20,516 bases of DNA from CAZEBW01 sp964510205 (GTDB taxonomy: Bacteria; Chloroflexota; Anaerolineae; VGOG01). Positions 1 through 7,304 of the stretch are shown in pieces. The DNA is taken from assembly GCA_964510205.1 (NCBI GenBank), contig CAZEBW010000065.1:1-20516 (forward strand). The letters run 5' to 3'. Every line of letters starts with the position of its first letter. The first letter of the stretch is position 1. The notes under the pieces were generated by a model. It ran no database searches, was not told the DNA's origin, and saw only the letters and a list, made by a program, of their open reading frames with translations. The position numbers and the translations under genes were made by a program.

Positions 1-795
1 GTAGAGGTTGACCAGAAGCTGACCTGCCGCCGTGCTGGTGTCCCGCTCCTCGACTATGCGGATCGCCTCGTTCTGGGCTTCGTCCAGGGGATCGGCGATG
101 GCCGAGTCGAGGCCGGCGGCCATGAGCATCACCAAGAAAGTGCGATTGATCAAGCTGCGGTTCTCTTCCGGCACGCTGTTGGACACATTGGAGAGGCCCA
201 CCACGGTCATGGGGGGCGGATCGTTGAGTACCTTGAACATGCGAATCGCGTTGAGGTTCGCGGTGGCGTGCTCTTGCATCCCCTTGACGGTCATCACCAG
301 CGGATCGAGATAGATGTTCTCCACGGGGACTCCCAGCTCCATGGCCTTAGGCAAAATGGCCTCCATGGCCAACTGCACCCGGCCATCGGCTGTGGCAGGG
401 ATGGTCTTGTCCATGGTGAGGGCAATGATCTTGCAGCCATATTCCGCCGCCAGAGGCATGGTCTCTTCCAGCCGCTCCGCGTTGGCCGAGGTGGAGTTGA
501 TCAGGGCCTCAATGCCCAACTCCTTGCAGCGCTTCAGCCCAGCCTCAATGGCCGCCGCGTTGGTGGTATCCAGGGACAACGCCACGTCCGGGACCACTTC
601 GTGGACGAGCTCGACCAACCAGGGCATGACCTCGTGTCCGTCCTTCTTGCGTCGGCCGATGTTGAGGTCCAGCATTTGAGCCCCTCCCTCAACCTGCTTC
701 ACGGCCAATTCCTGAAGGGGCTCGGCGTCCCTCTCACTCATCGCTTTCTTGACCACGTTGGCTATGATCTGAATGTTCTCGCCAATGATGTACAC
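1..795 (-). CDS. acsE: Methyl-THF:corrinoid iron-sulfur protein methyltransferase, 3' end cut by window
   Basis: Transfers the methyl group of methyltetrahydrofolate to the cobalt of the corrinoid iron-sulfur protein (AcsCD), linking the methyl branch to acetyl-CoA synthesis in the cytoplasm. The frame opens with GTG at 793-795 behind AGGAGG five bases upstream and stays open for 265 codons to the window edge. It reads as a pterin-binding TIM barrel: starts MYIIGENIQI, then MLDLNIG (about 41-47), SLDTTN (74-79), LINSTSAN (98-105), YLDPL (162-166) and GLSNVSN (200-206). N100, D164 and N203 appear to match the folate-binding residues of the Moorella enzyme (from memory of the family). Moorella MeTr has about 262 residues, so little is probably missing. 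It is the last visible gene of the acs operon, 133 bases after acsV. Identity is firm; only the C-terminus is unseen. Confidence 0.95.
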   Translation of the reverse strand, partial: MYIIGENIQIIANVVKKAMSERDAEPLQELAVKQVEGGAQMLDLNIGRRKKDGHEVMPWLVELVHEVVPDVALSLDTTNAAAIEAGLKRCKELGIEALINSTSANAERLEETMPLAAEYGCKIIALTMDKTIPATADGRVQLAMEAILPKAMELGVPVENIYLDPLVMTVKGMQEHATANLNAIRMFKVLNDPPPMTVVGLSNVSNSVPEENRSLINRTFLVMLMAAGLDSAIADPLDEAQNEAIRIVEERDTSTAAGQLLVNLY

Positions 796-849
796 GTTAT
801 CCTCCTATTTTTTTCTAATTTCTGGTTTCAGTACATCACAATTTGCTCC

Positions 850-871
850 CGCTGGATCGTCAGATCCAGCG
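850..871. repeat. Perfect 9-bp hairpin between acsV and acsE
   Basis: CGCTGGATC (850-858), a four-base loop and GATCCAGCG (863-871) form a perfect stem in the 133-base spacer between acsV and acsE. No T-run follows on the minus strand, so it is not a standard intrinsic terminator. It could be an mRNA processing or stability structure or a repeat fragment. A second imperfect hairpin follows: GCAGTGG near 877-883 can pair with CCACTGC near 909-915, enclosing the palindrome of the 30-base repeat. Confidence 0.6.
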
Positions 872-882
872 GTGTGGCAGTG

Positions 883-912
883 GTAGGCAAGCGAAGCTTG
901 CACGCAATCCAC
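883..912 (+). repeat. 30-base palindromic dispersed repeat, copy A (intergenic)
   Basis: The core GCAAGCGAAGCTTGC is a hairpin (GCAAGC, GAA, GCTTGC). The 30 bases starting GTAGGCAAGC recur in opposite orientation at 3964-3993 with 28 of 30 positions the same by hand comparison. This copy is between acsV and acsE; the other is inside a coding sequence. An 11-base partial match to the core is at 4189-4199. Confidence 0.7.
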
Positions 913-928
913 TGCGAGCGACTGTGAT

Positions 929-2860
929 CTACTGAGTTTCTAATTCTTTATCCTCCAGCAGCCTGACCACCGACGGGAAGCTGGATAAGTCAGTGTGGGG
1001 TAAAAAGAGCGCTTTGGTGAACTCGTCCATGAAGGTGTTATCGGCCGATAGCTCCAGGTAGGTCATCTTGCTGCCGATGTCTACCACCTCCTGGCGCATA
1101 TCGGGGCACAGGAGCGCCGTGTAGGCCCCCAGGGCTGAGGTGTTGCCCAGATACTTGAAGCGTTCCCAGGGCATGTCGGGCAGCAGCCCGATCTGGATAG
1201 CCTTCTCCACGTTGATGTATTTGCCAAACGCCCCGCCGATGAGCACCTGCTCCACCTCGGCCAACTGCAAGCCCACGCTGCGGGTCAGCACCGAAAAGCC
1301 AGCGTAAATGGCCGCCTTGGCGCGGATCAGGTTGGCGATGTCCACCTCGGTGATCACCACGTCCGCGCGCTTGCCCCGCGTTTCCTCAGCCCAGGCGATC
1401 ACGTACTCCGGGCCATGCTCGCCGACGCGCACCCTCGGCGTGTCCAAGCTGCGATTGAACTTGCCCCCCTTATCAATGACGCCGGTGATAAACATCTCCG
1501 CCAGCAAAGAGATCATGCCCGATCCACAGATGCCTCGCGCGGGCACATCGCCAATCACTCGATAGGTGGGCTCATAGGTCTCGGCATGTATCCAAACCTC
1601 TTCGATGGCTCCCACGGTGGCTCTCATTCCCGAATAGACCCCCGATCCCTCGAAGGCTGGCCCAGCGGAACAGGCGCAGGACAGAAACCAATCGAAGTTG
1701 CCCAGCACGATCTCGCCATTAGTGCCCACATCAATGAACAGCGTCAGCTCTTCCATCTGATACATGCGGGAGCCGAGGACGCCAGCCGTGATGTCGGCTC
1801 CTACATAAGCGCCCACACCGGGCAGGCAATCCACCGTGGCTTCGGGATTGATATGCAGCCCCAGCTCACGCGCCCTGACGGGCAGAGGGTGGTTGACGGT
1901 GGGCACGTAAGGTTCCAGACGGATGGACTGCGGCCAGAGGCCTAAAAAGAGGTGAATCATGGTGGTATTGCCGGCCACCGTCATCTTGTCAATCTCTGCT
2001 GCATCAATCCCATTGCGCTCGACCAACTCGTCTATGCGGCCGTTTATGGTCTGCAGCACCAGTCGCTGCAAGTGGTCCAAGCCGCCTTCTTGCTTGGTGG
2101 CATAGATAATGCGGGAGATGATGTCCTCGCCGCAGGAGATCTGAGCGTTGTACTCCGAGGCCGTGTCCACTACCTCGCTAGTCAGGAGGTCCACCAGGTA
2201 CACCACGTTGGAAGTCGTACCGATGTCCACGGCCAGCCCCCATAAATTCTCGGTGCGGTCGCCGGGACGCAGGTCAATGAGGCGGGGAGGGCCATCGGGG
2301 GAAACCCAGGTGCCCATCTCCAGGACGGCCGTCACCTGCCAGTTGGCCTCTCGCAGGGTGCGGGACAGCTTTCTGAGCACAGGCAGCTCGGTCGCCAGCC
2401 CTCTGATGTCGTGCTGACGGGCCAACTCCCTCTTAAGACGATCGAAATCGGTGGTGTTGTCGGCCAGACTGGGCGGCTCGATCTCCAGGAAGAAGGAGCG
2501 GATGGGATTCTTCCGCCAGTCACATTCCACCGGCAAGGTGATGACCTTCTTGGCTTCCTTCTCGCTGGGCAGCTTGCGGAGGATCTCTTCTTGGGGCGGT
2601 ATGAAAACCGTCAGGTCGCTCTGGACGACGGCCTGGCAGGCCAGCGCGTAGCCCTGTTCCAGTTCCGTTTGAGAGAGGCGGCTGATGGAGCGGCGCTTGA
2701 CCTGCCCTTCCTCGACCACCACCTTGCAGCGTCCGCAGCGACCCTGGCCGCCGCAGGGCAGGTTCAACTCCAGCCCGGCCTCTTCGATGGCATCGGACAG
2801 CAGTGTGCCAGCTTCGACTTCTATTCGATTGCCTGAAGGTTGGAGCGTAACGTGATGCAT
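929..2860 (-). CDS. acsV: RACo: ATP-dependent reductive activator of corrinoid protein (2Fe-2S and ASKHA domains)
   Basis: Restores oxidised Co(II) corrinoid iron-sulfur protein to active Co(I), using ATP to drive uphill electron transfer. Residues 1-90 are a 2Fe-2S ferredoxin domain with cysteines C36, C42, C45 and C75. A linker follows, then an actin-like ATPase (ASKHA, DUF4445 family) with phosphate-loop motifs DIGTTSN (near 210) and DVGTNGE (near 375) and a late VLIGGAFGKY motif. At 643 residues it matches the usual RACo length. The start is ATG at 2858-2860; the ribosome site is weak (GAGGGA about 14 bases upstream). It lies after the PAP2-like gene and before acsE, and RACo commonly sits in acs operons. 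No key cysteine is missing. Similar ferredoxin-ASKHA proteins serve other corrinoid methyltransferases, but this context makes CFeSP the likely partner. Confidence 0.93.
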   Translation of the reverse strand: MHHVTLQPSGNRIEVEAGTLLSDAIEEAGLELNLPCGGQGRCGRCKVVVEEGQVKRRSISRLSQTELEQGYALACQAVVQSDLTVFIPPQEEILRKLPSEKEAKKVITLPVECDWRKNPIRSFFLEIEPPSLADNTTDFDRLKRELARQHDIRGLATELPVLRKLSRTLREANWQVTAVLEMGTWVSPDGPPRLIDLRPGDRTENLWGLAVDIGTTSNVVYLVDLLTSEVVDTASEYNAQISCGEDIISRIIYATKQEGGLDHLQRLVLQTINGRIDELVERNGIDAAEIDKMTVAGNTTMIHLFLGLWPQSIRLEPYVPTVNHPLPVRARELGLHINPEATVDCLPGVGAYVGADITAGVLGSRMYQMEELTLFIDVGTNGEIVLGNFDWFLSCACSAGPAFEGSGVYSGMRATVGAIEEVWIHAETYEPTYRVIGDVPARGICGSGMISLLAEMFITGVIDKGGKFNRSLDTPRVRVGEHGPEYVIAWAEETRGKRADVVITEVDIANLIRAKAAIYAGFSVLTRSVGLQLAEVEQVLIGGAFGKYINVEKAIQIGLLPDMPWERFKYLGNTSALGAYTALLCPDMRQEVVDIGSKMTYLELSADNTFMDEFTKALFLPHTDLSSFPSVVRLLEDKELETQ

Positions 2861-2882
2861 GATTTTCGATTGGTCCCTCGCA

Positions 2883-2936
2883 GCGGCCCCCGTTAGCGAA
2901 GCGGCCCCCGTTAGCGAAGCGGCCTTCGTTAGGCCA
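2883..2936. repeat. Tandem 18-base repeat, two exact copies and a degenerate third
   Basis: An 18-base unit beginning GCGGCCCCCG and ending TAGCGAA occurs at 2883-2900 and 2901-2918, with a degenerate third unit at 2919-2936. The third runs over the stop codon of the PAP2-like gene (2929-2931). On the minus strand it reads GCCGCTTCGCTAACGGGG, close to the repeat inside the hydrolase gene at 4489-4522. It occupies most of the 68-base spacer before acsV. Confidence 0.8.
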
Positions 2937-3525
2937 GGTAAAGCCTACGCCCCGTCCTAATGATCAAGTTGATCACGGGATCAACGAATCCGCCTTTCCT
3001 CACCACAAGGTAAGCAGATAGAGCACCGAGGAGCGCTCCGGCGATGACGTCCACGGGATAGTGGACGCCACAGTAGATGCGGGACAGGCCGAGCAGCGTG
3101 GTCAGCGCCAGGAGCAAAGCCCCCAGCCGCCGGCTGCGCAGCCACATGGCAACAGCGACGGAGAAACCCACCGTGGCCGGGTTGCTGGGGAAGGATGAAT
3201 CGGTGGGGCGATAGAAGAGCAAGTTGACCTCGTGGTCAACGAAGGGGCGCGGGCGAAAGTAGACCAGATTGATCACTTTCAAGACGATGTTGGCCACAAG
3301 TAGGGCTACGATAGCTCGCAGCACGGCCCTCTGATTTTGCTCCCTCTTGGAAGTGAACACGGCCTGGTCTTGACCCTGGCCTTCGAACCAAAAGGCGACC
3401 AAGATCAAAGCCATCACCGTAGTCACAAAATAGTCGTTGACCAACAAGCGCGCCAGGCCGTCCAAGAGAGCGCTTCGACCAGCCAGATCGTTGATCAACT
3501 GAAACAACTGAAAATCAAAAGCCAT
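2929..3525 (-). CDS. PAP2-family membrane phosphatase-like protein with altered second motif
   Basis: A 198-residue multi-pass membrane protein of the PAP2 superfamily, whose members remove phosphate from lipid pyrophosphates such as undecaprenyl diphosphate. Motif 1 is K83 followed by RPRP (91-94); motif 3 is SR (148-149) with H155 and D159 (GVHYPVDV). Motif 2, normally PSGH or PSDH/PSNH, reads PSNP (113-116), so the usual histidine is proline. Hydrophobic segments lie at about 33-47, 68-90, 117-130, 134-150 and 158-175. The overall pattern resembles BcrC-type undecaprenyl-diphosphatases. The start ATG (3523-3525) is one base after the stop of the upstream hydrolase gene, so the two are probably translationally coupled. 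Neither has a known role in acetyl-CoA synthesis. Family assignment is solid; activity and substrate are uncertain because of the motif 2 change. Confidence 0.82.
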   Translation of the reverse strand: MAFDFQLFQLINDLAGRSALLDGLARLLVNDYFVTTVMALILVAFWFEGQGQDQAVFTSKREQNQRAVLRAIVALLVANIVLKVINLVYFRPRPFVDHEVNLLFYRPTDSSFPSNPATVGFSVAVAMWLRSRRLGALLLALTTLLGLSRIYCGVHYPVDVIAGALLGALSAYLVVRKGGFVDPVINLIIRTGRRLYLA

Positions 3526-3526
3526 G

Positions 3527-4657
3527 CTACAGATTCTCTTTGAACCAGCGCGCTGCCAGGGCGGACGCCGCCGGACTTCGAGGCAGGCTGAGATGTCCCT
3601 CTCCAGGCAGCGCCTTCAGCTTTCCCTGCCCCAGCTCCTCGTCCAGCACCGCGCGAACCCGCTCAGCCGGGATCACGCCGTCCTGATCGCCGTAAACCAG
3701 GAGCAGAGGCCGCTCGCCCAGCTTGGGGATCGAATCGAGAGAAGCCAGCTTAGCCACCAGTTCTCCTCGCTTCCGACGCAAGGGCCTGGCCCAGCGGATG
3801 GCTTCCAGGTAGGACATTTCCTTCAGGATGCTCAGCCCCGGCCTGGTGTTGGCCGGGACTAGAAAAGGAGCCAGGGCCAGCACCGCCGCGATCTGCGGAT
3901 CGGTGCCGGCCGACCGAAGGGCCAGATCGCCTCCCAGATCAATGCCCAGCACGCCGATGCGCTGCGGATTGAGTGCAAGCTTCGCTTGCCTACACCGCCG
4001 CGTCAGATAGGCCACCGCGCTGGGCAGCAGACCCAGCACGGCAGGATAGCCCACCTCGTTTTCGGAACCCCAATCCACAGCCAGGACGATGAAGCCAGCC
4101 TCAACCAGGTCGGCCACCAGGGGATGCGGGGAGACAGCGCCTTCGGAGGGATCGGGCAGGACACAAACTGCCGGCTTCACCTCGTCCTCAAGCGAAGCTC
4201 CATGCTCCGGCAGGTAGAGGGTTCCCCTCAACTCCTGCCAGGAGACCGCTTCCTGAACCCAGCCATAGCGCCGGCCGCCGTCCTGCGGAGGGGGGCTATC
4301 TTGACGTTGGGCAGCTTTGAGCAGTATAGAGGAAGCGAGCAGGGTGAAGACCAGAGCGCAGACCCCGGCTATCCCAAAGAGGAAGGCCAACTCGGCTCCG
4401 GCCAAGCCGGGGTCGAACACCTCCGGTGTGGCGGCGAAGAACCAGGCGAAGCCCCCCACGACGAGGACAGCGGCCAGCACGTAACCCCAAGCGGAGCGGC
4501 GTCCCTCGTAAGCGGAGCGGCGCCCCCTGCCACTTATCACCAGCGAGAGGCCAACCAGCCTATGGCGAGCAGCAACGAATTGCAGAACCCCCACAATGGT
4601 GACGAAAGCCAACAGAAAGTAGCTTATGGCCAAGTGGGGGGATATAAAATGCAGCAC
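3527..4657 (-). CDS. Membrane-anchored alpha/beta-hydrolase-fold protein (dienelactone-hydrolase-like)
   Basis: This 376-residue protein has hydrophobic segments at about 10-30, 57-75 and 86-113, then an alpha/beta-hydrolase domain (about 140-376). The nucleophile elbow reads G238-I-D240-L-G-G, with Asp where the family usually has Ser or Cys. VYGDQDG (321-327) and EGH (353-355, H355) supply the expected acid and histidine. An Asp nucleophile is typical of haloalkane dehalogenases and epoxide hydrolases, but the rest looks dienelactone-hydrolase-like, so the substrate cannot be named and it may be inactive. The start is GTG (4655-4657) with GAGG about eight bases upstream. Two repeat-derived stretches are in frame: RRSA-YEG-RRSA (47-56) and residues around 222-231. 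It lies between acsC and the PAP2 gene in the acs operon. Confidence 0.78.
   Translation of the reverse strand: MLHFISPHLAISYFLLAFVTIVGVLQFVAARHRLVGLSLVISGRGRRSAYEGRRSAWGYVLAAVLVVGGFAWFFAATPEVFDPGLAGAELAFLFGIAGVCALVFTLLASSILLKAAQRQDSPPPQDGGRRYGWVQEAVSWQELRGTLYLPEHGASLEDEVKPAVCVLPDPSEGAVSPHPLVADLVEAGFIVLAVDWGSENEVGYPAVLGLLPSAVAYLTRRCRQAKLALNPQRIGVLGIDLGGDLALRSAGTDPQIAAVLALAPFLVPANTRPGLSILKEMSYLEAIRWARPLRRKRGELVAKLASLDSIPKLGERPLLLVYGDQDGVIPAERVRAVLDEELGQGKLKALPGEGHLSLPRSPAASALAARWFKENL
3964..3993 (-). repeat. 30-base palindromic dispersed repeat, copy B (inside hydrolase CDS)
   Basis: This is the reverse complement of the sequence at 883-912 with two differences. It falls in frame inside the hydrolase gene and encodes roughly CRQAKLALNPQ, just before the nucleophile strand. 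A palindromic element shared between a spacer and a coding sequence recalls repeats that insert into genes without breaking them, such as the Rickettsia palindromic elements (analogy only). Confidence 0.7.
4489..4522 (-). repeat. In-frame 21-base tandem duplication within the hydrolase gene
   Basis: AAGCGGAGCGGCG occurs at 4489-4501 and again at 4510-4522, a 21-base period that gives the peptide repeat RRSA-YEG-RRSA between membrane segments 1 and 2. The minus-strand word GCCGCTCCGCTTACGAGGG is close to the tandem repeat after the PAP2 gene (2883-2936), so both may belong to one repeat family. Confidence 0.65.
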
Positions 4658-4677
4658 GCAGGTTACCTCGAATTAGG

Positions 4678-4729
4678 CAATCAGGGATCAGGGAATCAGG
4701 CATCCCCTGATTCCCTGATTTCCTGATTG
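4678..4729. repeat. ATCAGGGA-type spacer hairpin 1 (acsC to hydrolase)
   Basis: The left arm 4678-4700 is built of CAATCAGGGATCAGGGAATC words and pairs almost perfectly with 4706-4729 across a five-base loop, giving a stem of about 23 bp with one bulge. It fills the 96-base gap between the acsC stop and the hydrolase start. No T-run follows on the transcribed strand, so it is more likely a processing or stability structure, or an expanded repeat, than a terminator. Confidence 0.8.
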
Positions 4730-4753
4730 CCCGATTTCTGACTACCCGACCAC

Positions 4754-6109
4754 CTAGCTTTGCCAGAGCTTCAGATAAGCCCGGAGATCAACGGCCTCGC
4801 GGGGACCGACCTGCACCTCCCAGCCAGACAGCTCCTCTTCCAGCTCGCCAGAGATGACGGCCACCAGGCCAGGTATAACGATCTTGCGATGAGAGATCTT
4901 ATCCGCCACATCGAATTGCTTGACCATCTTGGCTATGATCTCGGCGTCAAAGTTGCCCGCCGCCCAAGCCGTGAGCACGCTCATGCCCTCCGAATCGCAC
5001 ACCAACAGCCAACACGGCACACCCGAATTCTCCGCTTCCCCCGCCACGCTGAAGTAGGTCAGCGAGAAGTTGGTGGTGGTCAGGAGAGGTGAATCCGGCG
5101 TTGGCTCGCCAAACTCGTAGATTCCCGGCTCCATCTGGATGGGTTTCTGAGGATCGGTGTAGATGTTCAGCCGCAGGGTCAGCAGGGAGTACATGGTCGC
5201 TGGATCGAAGTGATCGAGAACGACGAAACCCGCGTACTTGGCAATGTGCTCAGCAGCGAGGATCGCCTCTTCGGCCTCCGAGGCGGCGCCTTCGCCGGGG
5301 AAAGTGATGATGGGATAACCCAGCAAGCGGAAGTTCTTCTTCAGCGCCAGGCGGCGAAGCTGGGTCAGGCTGACCAGGCTATCCACAGCGCCCCTTGTCC
5401 CCGGATCGAGGACGATGTCTTCAACGCCCGCGTTCTTCACCTGCTCGACCAGATTGGCCAGCGCAGTCAGGTTGTCGCCCTCTCCGCGCACAGCCAGGGG
5501 CAGCTTGCGCTCCTTGGCCAGCTCGGCCAGGGCCTGCCAGTTGTCCGCATCGGCGGCGTAGAGCAGAGGGACATCATCCCCCTCTAGTTTCGCTGCCGCA
5601 GCTTCCAGCGCCTCAGGGTCTTTGGAGATGAGAACGAGGGGCAGGTCTGCGATAGCCCTCAGAGCCTCGACGCGCTCCGCGAACAGCGCGGGATCGCCAG
5701 AAGCGTTCTCCACCGCGAACCCGTCAACGCTCAACTGCATCCCCACTCGCTCCACAGAGTAGCTGGCCGCTTTGGACACCACGTCCTCGAATTCGTCCAG
5801 CGGTTGGGTGTCCTTAACCCGCACCAGCAGCCCCGGCTCGTGGTAGAACGTCTTCTCGTGGCGGAACATCACCGTCTCGTTGCCCACCTCGACCTTCCGG
5901 CCGTCGCTGGAAATCGTGACCAGACGGATGGGAGGGGCCGCTGCAGCAGCCAGCGTCTCCTTCGCCTCGTCGGATACGTAGGGGCAGGCCGCAAGCTCAG
6001 CCTGCTTGGCGGCCAGTTTCATGGCGAAAGCCAGGCAGGTGGGAAATCCACATTCTTTGCAGTTGGTCTTGGGCAACAGCTTGTAGATTGCAAGACCGCT
6101 CAATGCCAT
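4754..6109 (-). CDS. acsC: Corrinoid iron-sulfur protein, large subunit
   Basis: Large (gamma) subunit of the corrinoid iron-sulfur protein, which carries the methyl group on cobalt from AcsE to acetyl-CoA synthase. The N-terminal domain binds a 4Fe-4S cluster through C17, C20, C25 and C42 (CX2CX4CX16C), which passes electrons for cobalt reactivation. A TIM barrel follows (about 90-320), and then a C-terminal corrinoid-binding domain (about 325-451). At 451 residues it is close to the usual size. The start ATG (6107-6109) has GGAG eight bases upstream. It follows acsD by 98 bases of repeat spacer and is followed by repeat hairpin 1. Partners are AcsD, AcsE, AcsV and AcsB, all in this operon. 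All cluster cysteines are present. Confidence 0.96.
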   Translation of the reverse strand: MALSGLAIYKLLPKTNCKECGFPTCLAFAMKLAAKQAELAACPYVSDEAKETLAAAAAPPIRLVTISSDGRKVEVGNETVMFRHEKTFYHEPGLLVRVKDTQPLDEFEDVVSKAASYSVERVGMQLSVDGFAVENASGDPALFAERVEALRAIADLPLVLISKDPEALEAAAAKLEGDDVPLLYAADADNWQALAELAKERKLPLAVRGEGDNLTALANLVEQVKNAGVEDIVLDPGTRGAVDSLVSLTQLRRLALKKNFRLLGYPIITFPGEGAASEAEEAILAAEHIAKYAGFVVLDHFDPATMYSLLTLRLNIYTDPQKPIQMEPGIYEFGEPTPDSPLLTTTNFSLTYFSVAGEAENSGVPCWLLVCDSEGMSVLTAWAAGNFDAEIIAKMVKQFDVADKISHRKIVIPGLVAVISGELEEELSGWEVQVGPREAVDLRAYLKLWQS

Positions 6110-6140
6110 TTTATCGTCTCCTTGTCAAAATTCGGAAAGC

Positions 6141-6207
6141 AGGAAATCAGTGATCAGGAAATTAGGCCCTGATTCCCTCATTCCCTGATTACTGATTCCC
6201 TGATTCC
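6141..6207. repeat. ATCAGGGA-type spacer repeat 2 (acsD to acsC)
   Basis: Repeated AAATCAGTGATCAGG words (6141-6166) face TCCCTGATT words (6169-6207) and can fold into an imperfect stem of about 25 bp. The array touches the acsD stop codon TAG (6208-6210) and reads on the minus strand as TAG followed by GGAATCAGGGAATCAG. Confidence 0.75.
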
Positions 6208-7179
6208 CTATTCACTTGCCATCAACCTCTCAATGAAATCCTGAACGATTTCCACTGTCTCAGGATGGCGCACGGTAACGATGTCGGCGCCGGAGTGGAG
6301 GAGAGAGGTAGCCGTCACTGCTTCCCAAGTGACTCCTCGCTTGGCCCAGTCGCCCCAGGCCTCGGGCACGTCTTCGTCCGTCTTGGATTCTTTCTGCCGC
6401 CAGGACTCCTCGCCCACGAAGCAGATCATGGGCTGCTGGGTCATGGAATCGCCCGTAAGGGCCGCGATGCGAAGCCTCTCCATAACCGAATAGCCATACT
6501 CGATCCCGTAGCCCAAGGCCCCAGTGGTGGGATCCATCAGGATGCGATCCAGGGGAAGGGCCATGTCGCTGATCAGGATGGTGAGCTGCTTGGACAGGTT
6601 GACGTCCATCGGGGTGCTGGAGATGACCAACTGATCGTGGGCCAACGCGGCGGCGACGATGGTGCGATAGTTCTTGTCCTCGCACAGGCCCATCGCGATT
6701 CGCTCGCCTTTGGCAGCCTCGGCCACGGCCACCAGAAGCTCGTTATCCAGCTCGGCCTGGCCGGGCCCGCGCACGATGAGGGGCAGCCCTGTCGCCGCCA
6801 ACACCTTCTCAACCGTGGCTGCGGCTTCATCGGGCGTGGTTTCATTGCCCTCGTTATCAGCGCCTCTCAGCTTCAGCATGATCAGGTCAGCGCCGTATTC
6901 CTCGGCTTTCGCGGCCCAGGCGGCCGGATCGTTGAGCACATCGCCCCAGGCTTCGTGGAGAAGGGGCGACCAGTCTTCGGGATAATGATCTTGGATTTCG
7001 ATAGCTACGACGGGCGGATTGGGTATCTCGCCCTCGAAGTGCAGGAAGGGAAGCGTGGTCTCGCCGCCCACGGTGACCGTCTTGCTTCGGGTCCCGCCTT
7101 CTTCGGCGGTAGCGCCAAGGGTAACCTCCCGCACCGAGCCCGTCCATTTCTCTTTAGGTATCTCTACGGTGACAGGCAT
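6208..7179 (-). CDS. acsD: Corrinoid iron-sulfur protein, small subunit
   Basis: Small (beta) subunit of the corrinoid iron-sulfur protein; with AcsC it forms the heterodimer that holds the cobalamin in methyl transfer. The 323-residue length equals the usual AcsD length as I recall it. The N-terminal strand region (PVTVEIPKEKW, then LPFLHFEGEIPNPP near 44-57) precedes a TIM barrel with EYGADLIMLKL (93-103), LIVRGPGQ and LMDPTTGALGYG. It has no iron-sulfur cysteine motif, as expected. The start ATG (7177-7179) has GGGAGG about 12 bases upstream, a slightly long spacing. It follows acsB after 125 bases of repeat spacer, in the order acsA-acsB-acsD-acsC. Confidence 0.95.
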   Translation of the reverse strand: MPVTVEIPKEKWTGSVREVTLGATAEEGGTRSKTVTVGGETTLPFLHFEGEIPNPPVVAIEIQDHYPEDWSPLLHEAWGDVLNDPAAWAAKAEEYGADLIMLKLRGADNEGNETTPDEAAATVEKVLAATGLPLIVRGPGQAELDNELLVAVAEAAKGERIAMGLCEDKNYRTIVAAALAHDQLVISSTPMDVNLSKQLTILISDMALPLDRILMDPTTGALGYGIEYGYSVMERLRIAALTGDSMTQQPMICFVGEESWRQKESKTDEDVPEAWGDWAKRGVTWEAVTATSLLHSGADIVTVRHPETVEIVQDFIERLMASE

Positions 7180-7210
7180 TGTTGTTATATCCTCCCTTTT
7201 GGTATTGGGT

Positions 7211-7304
7211 CAGTAATCAGGGAATCGGTAATCAGGGAATCAGGCATCTCCTCATTTCATAATCCCTGATTCCCTCATTTCCTAATCCCTGATTCCCTGA
7301 TTTC
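7211..7304. repeat. ATCAGGGA-type spacer repeat 3 (acsB to acsD)
   Basis: This is the longest of the arrays. Plus-strand words AATCAGGGAATC (7214-7245) are followed by several ATCCCTGATTCCCTCATTTCCT words (7262-7304). The left part can pair with either of two right-hand blocks. The right end meets the acsB stop TAG (7305-7307). It occupies nearly all of the 125-base spacer. Confidence 0.78.

Noticed and set aside
4678..4729. Spacer hairpin considered as an intrinsic terminator after acsC
   Set aside because: No T-run follows on the transcribed strand, and the downstream hydrolase, PAP2, acsV and acsE genes continue in the same direction.
6265..7269. Plus-strand open frame of 334 codons opposite acsD
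   Set aside because: Antisense shadow of a certain acsD gene; its product has no recognisable family and runs through the repeat spacer.
7211..7304. Spacer arrays considered as CRISPR or REP-type arrays
   Set aside because: Repeat words are about 8 bases with no regular spacers, and no cas genes are near; they are better described as short-word inverted repeats.
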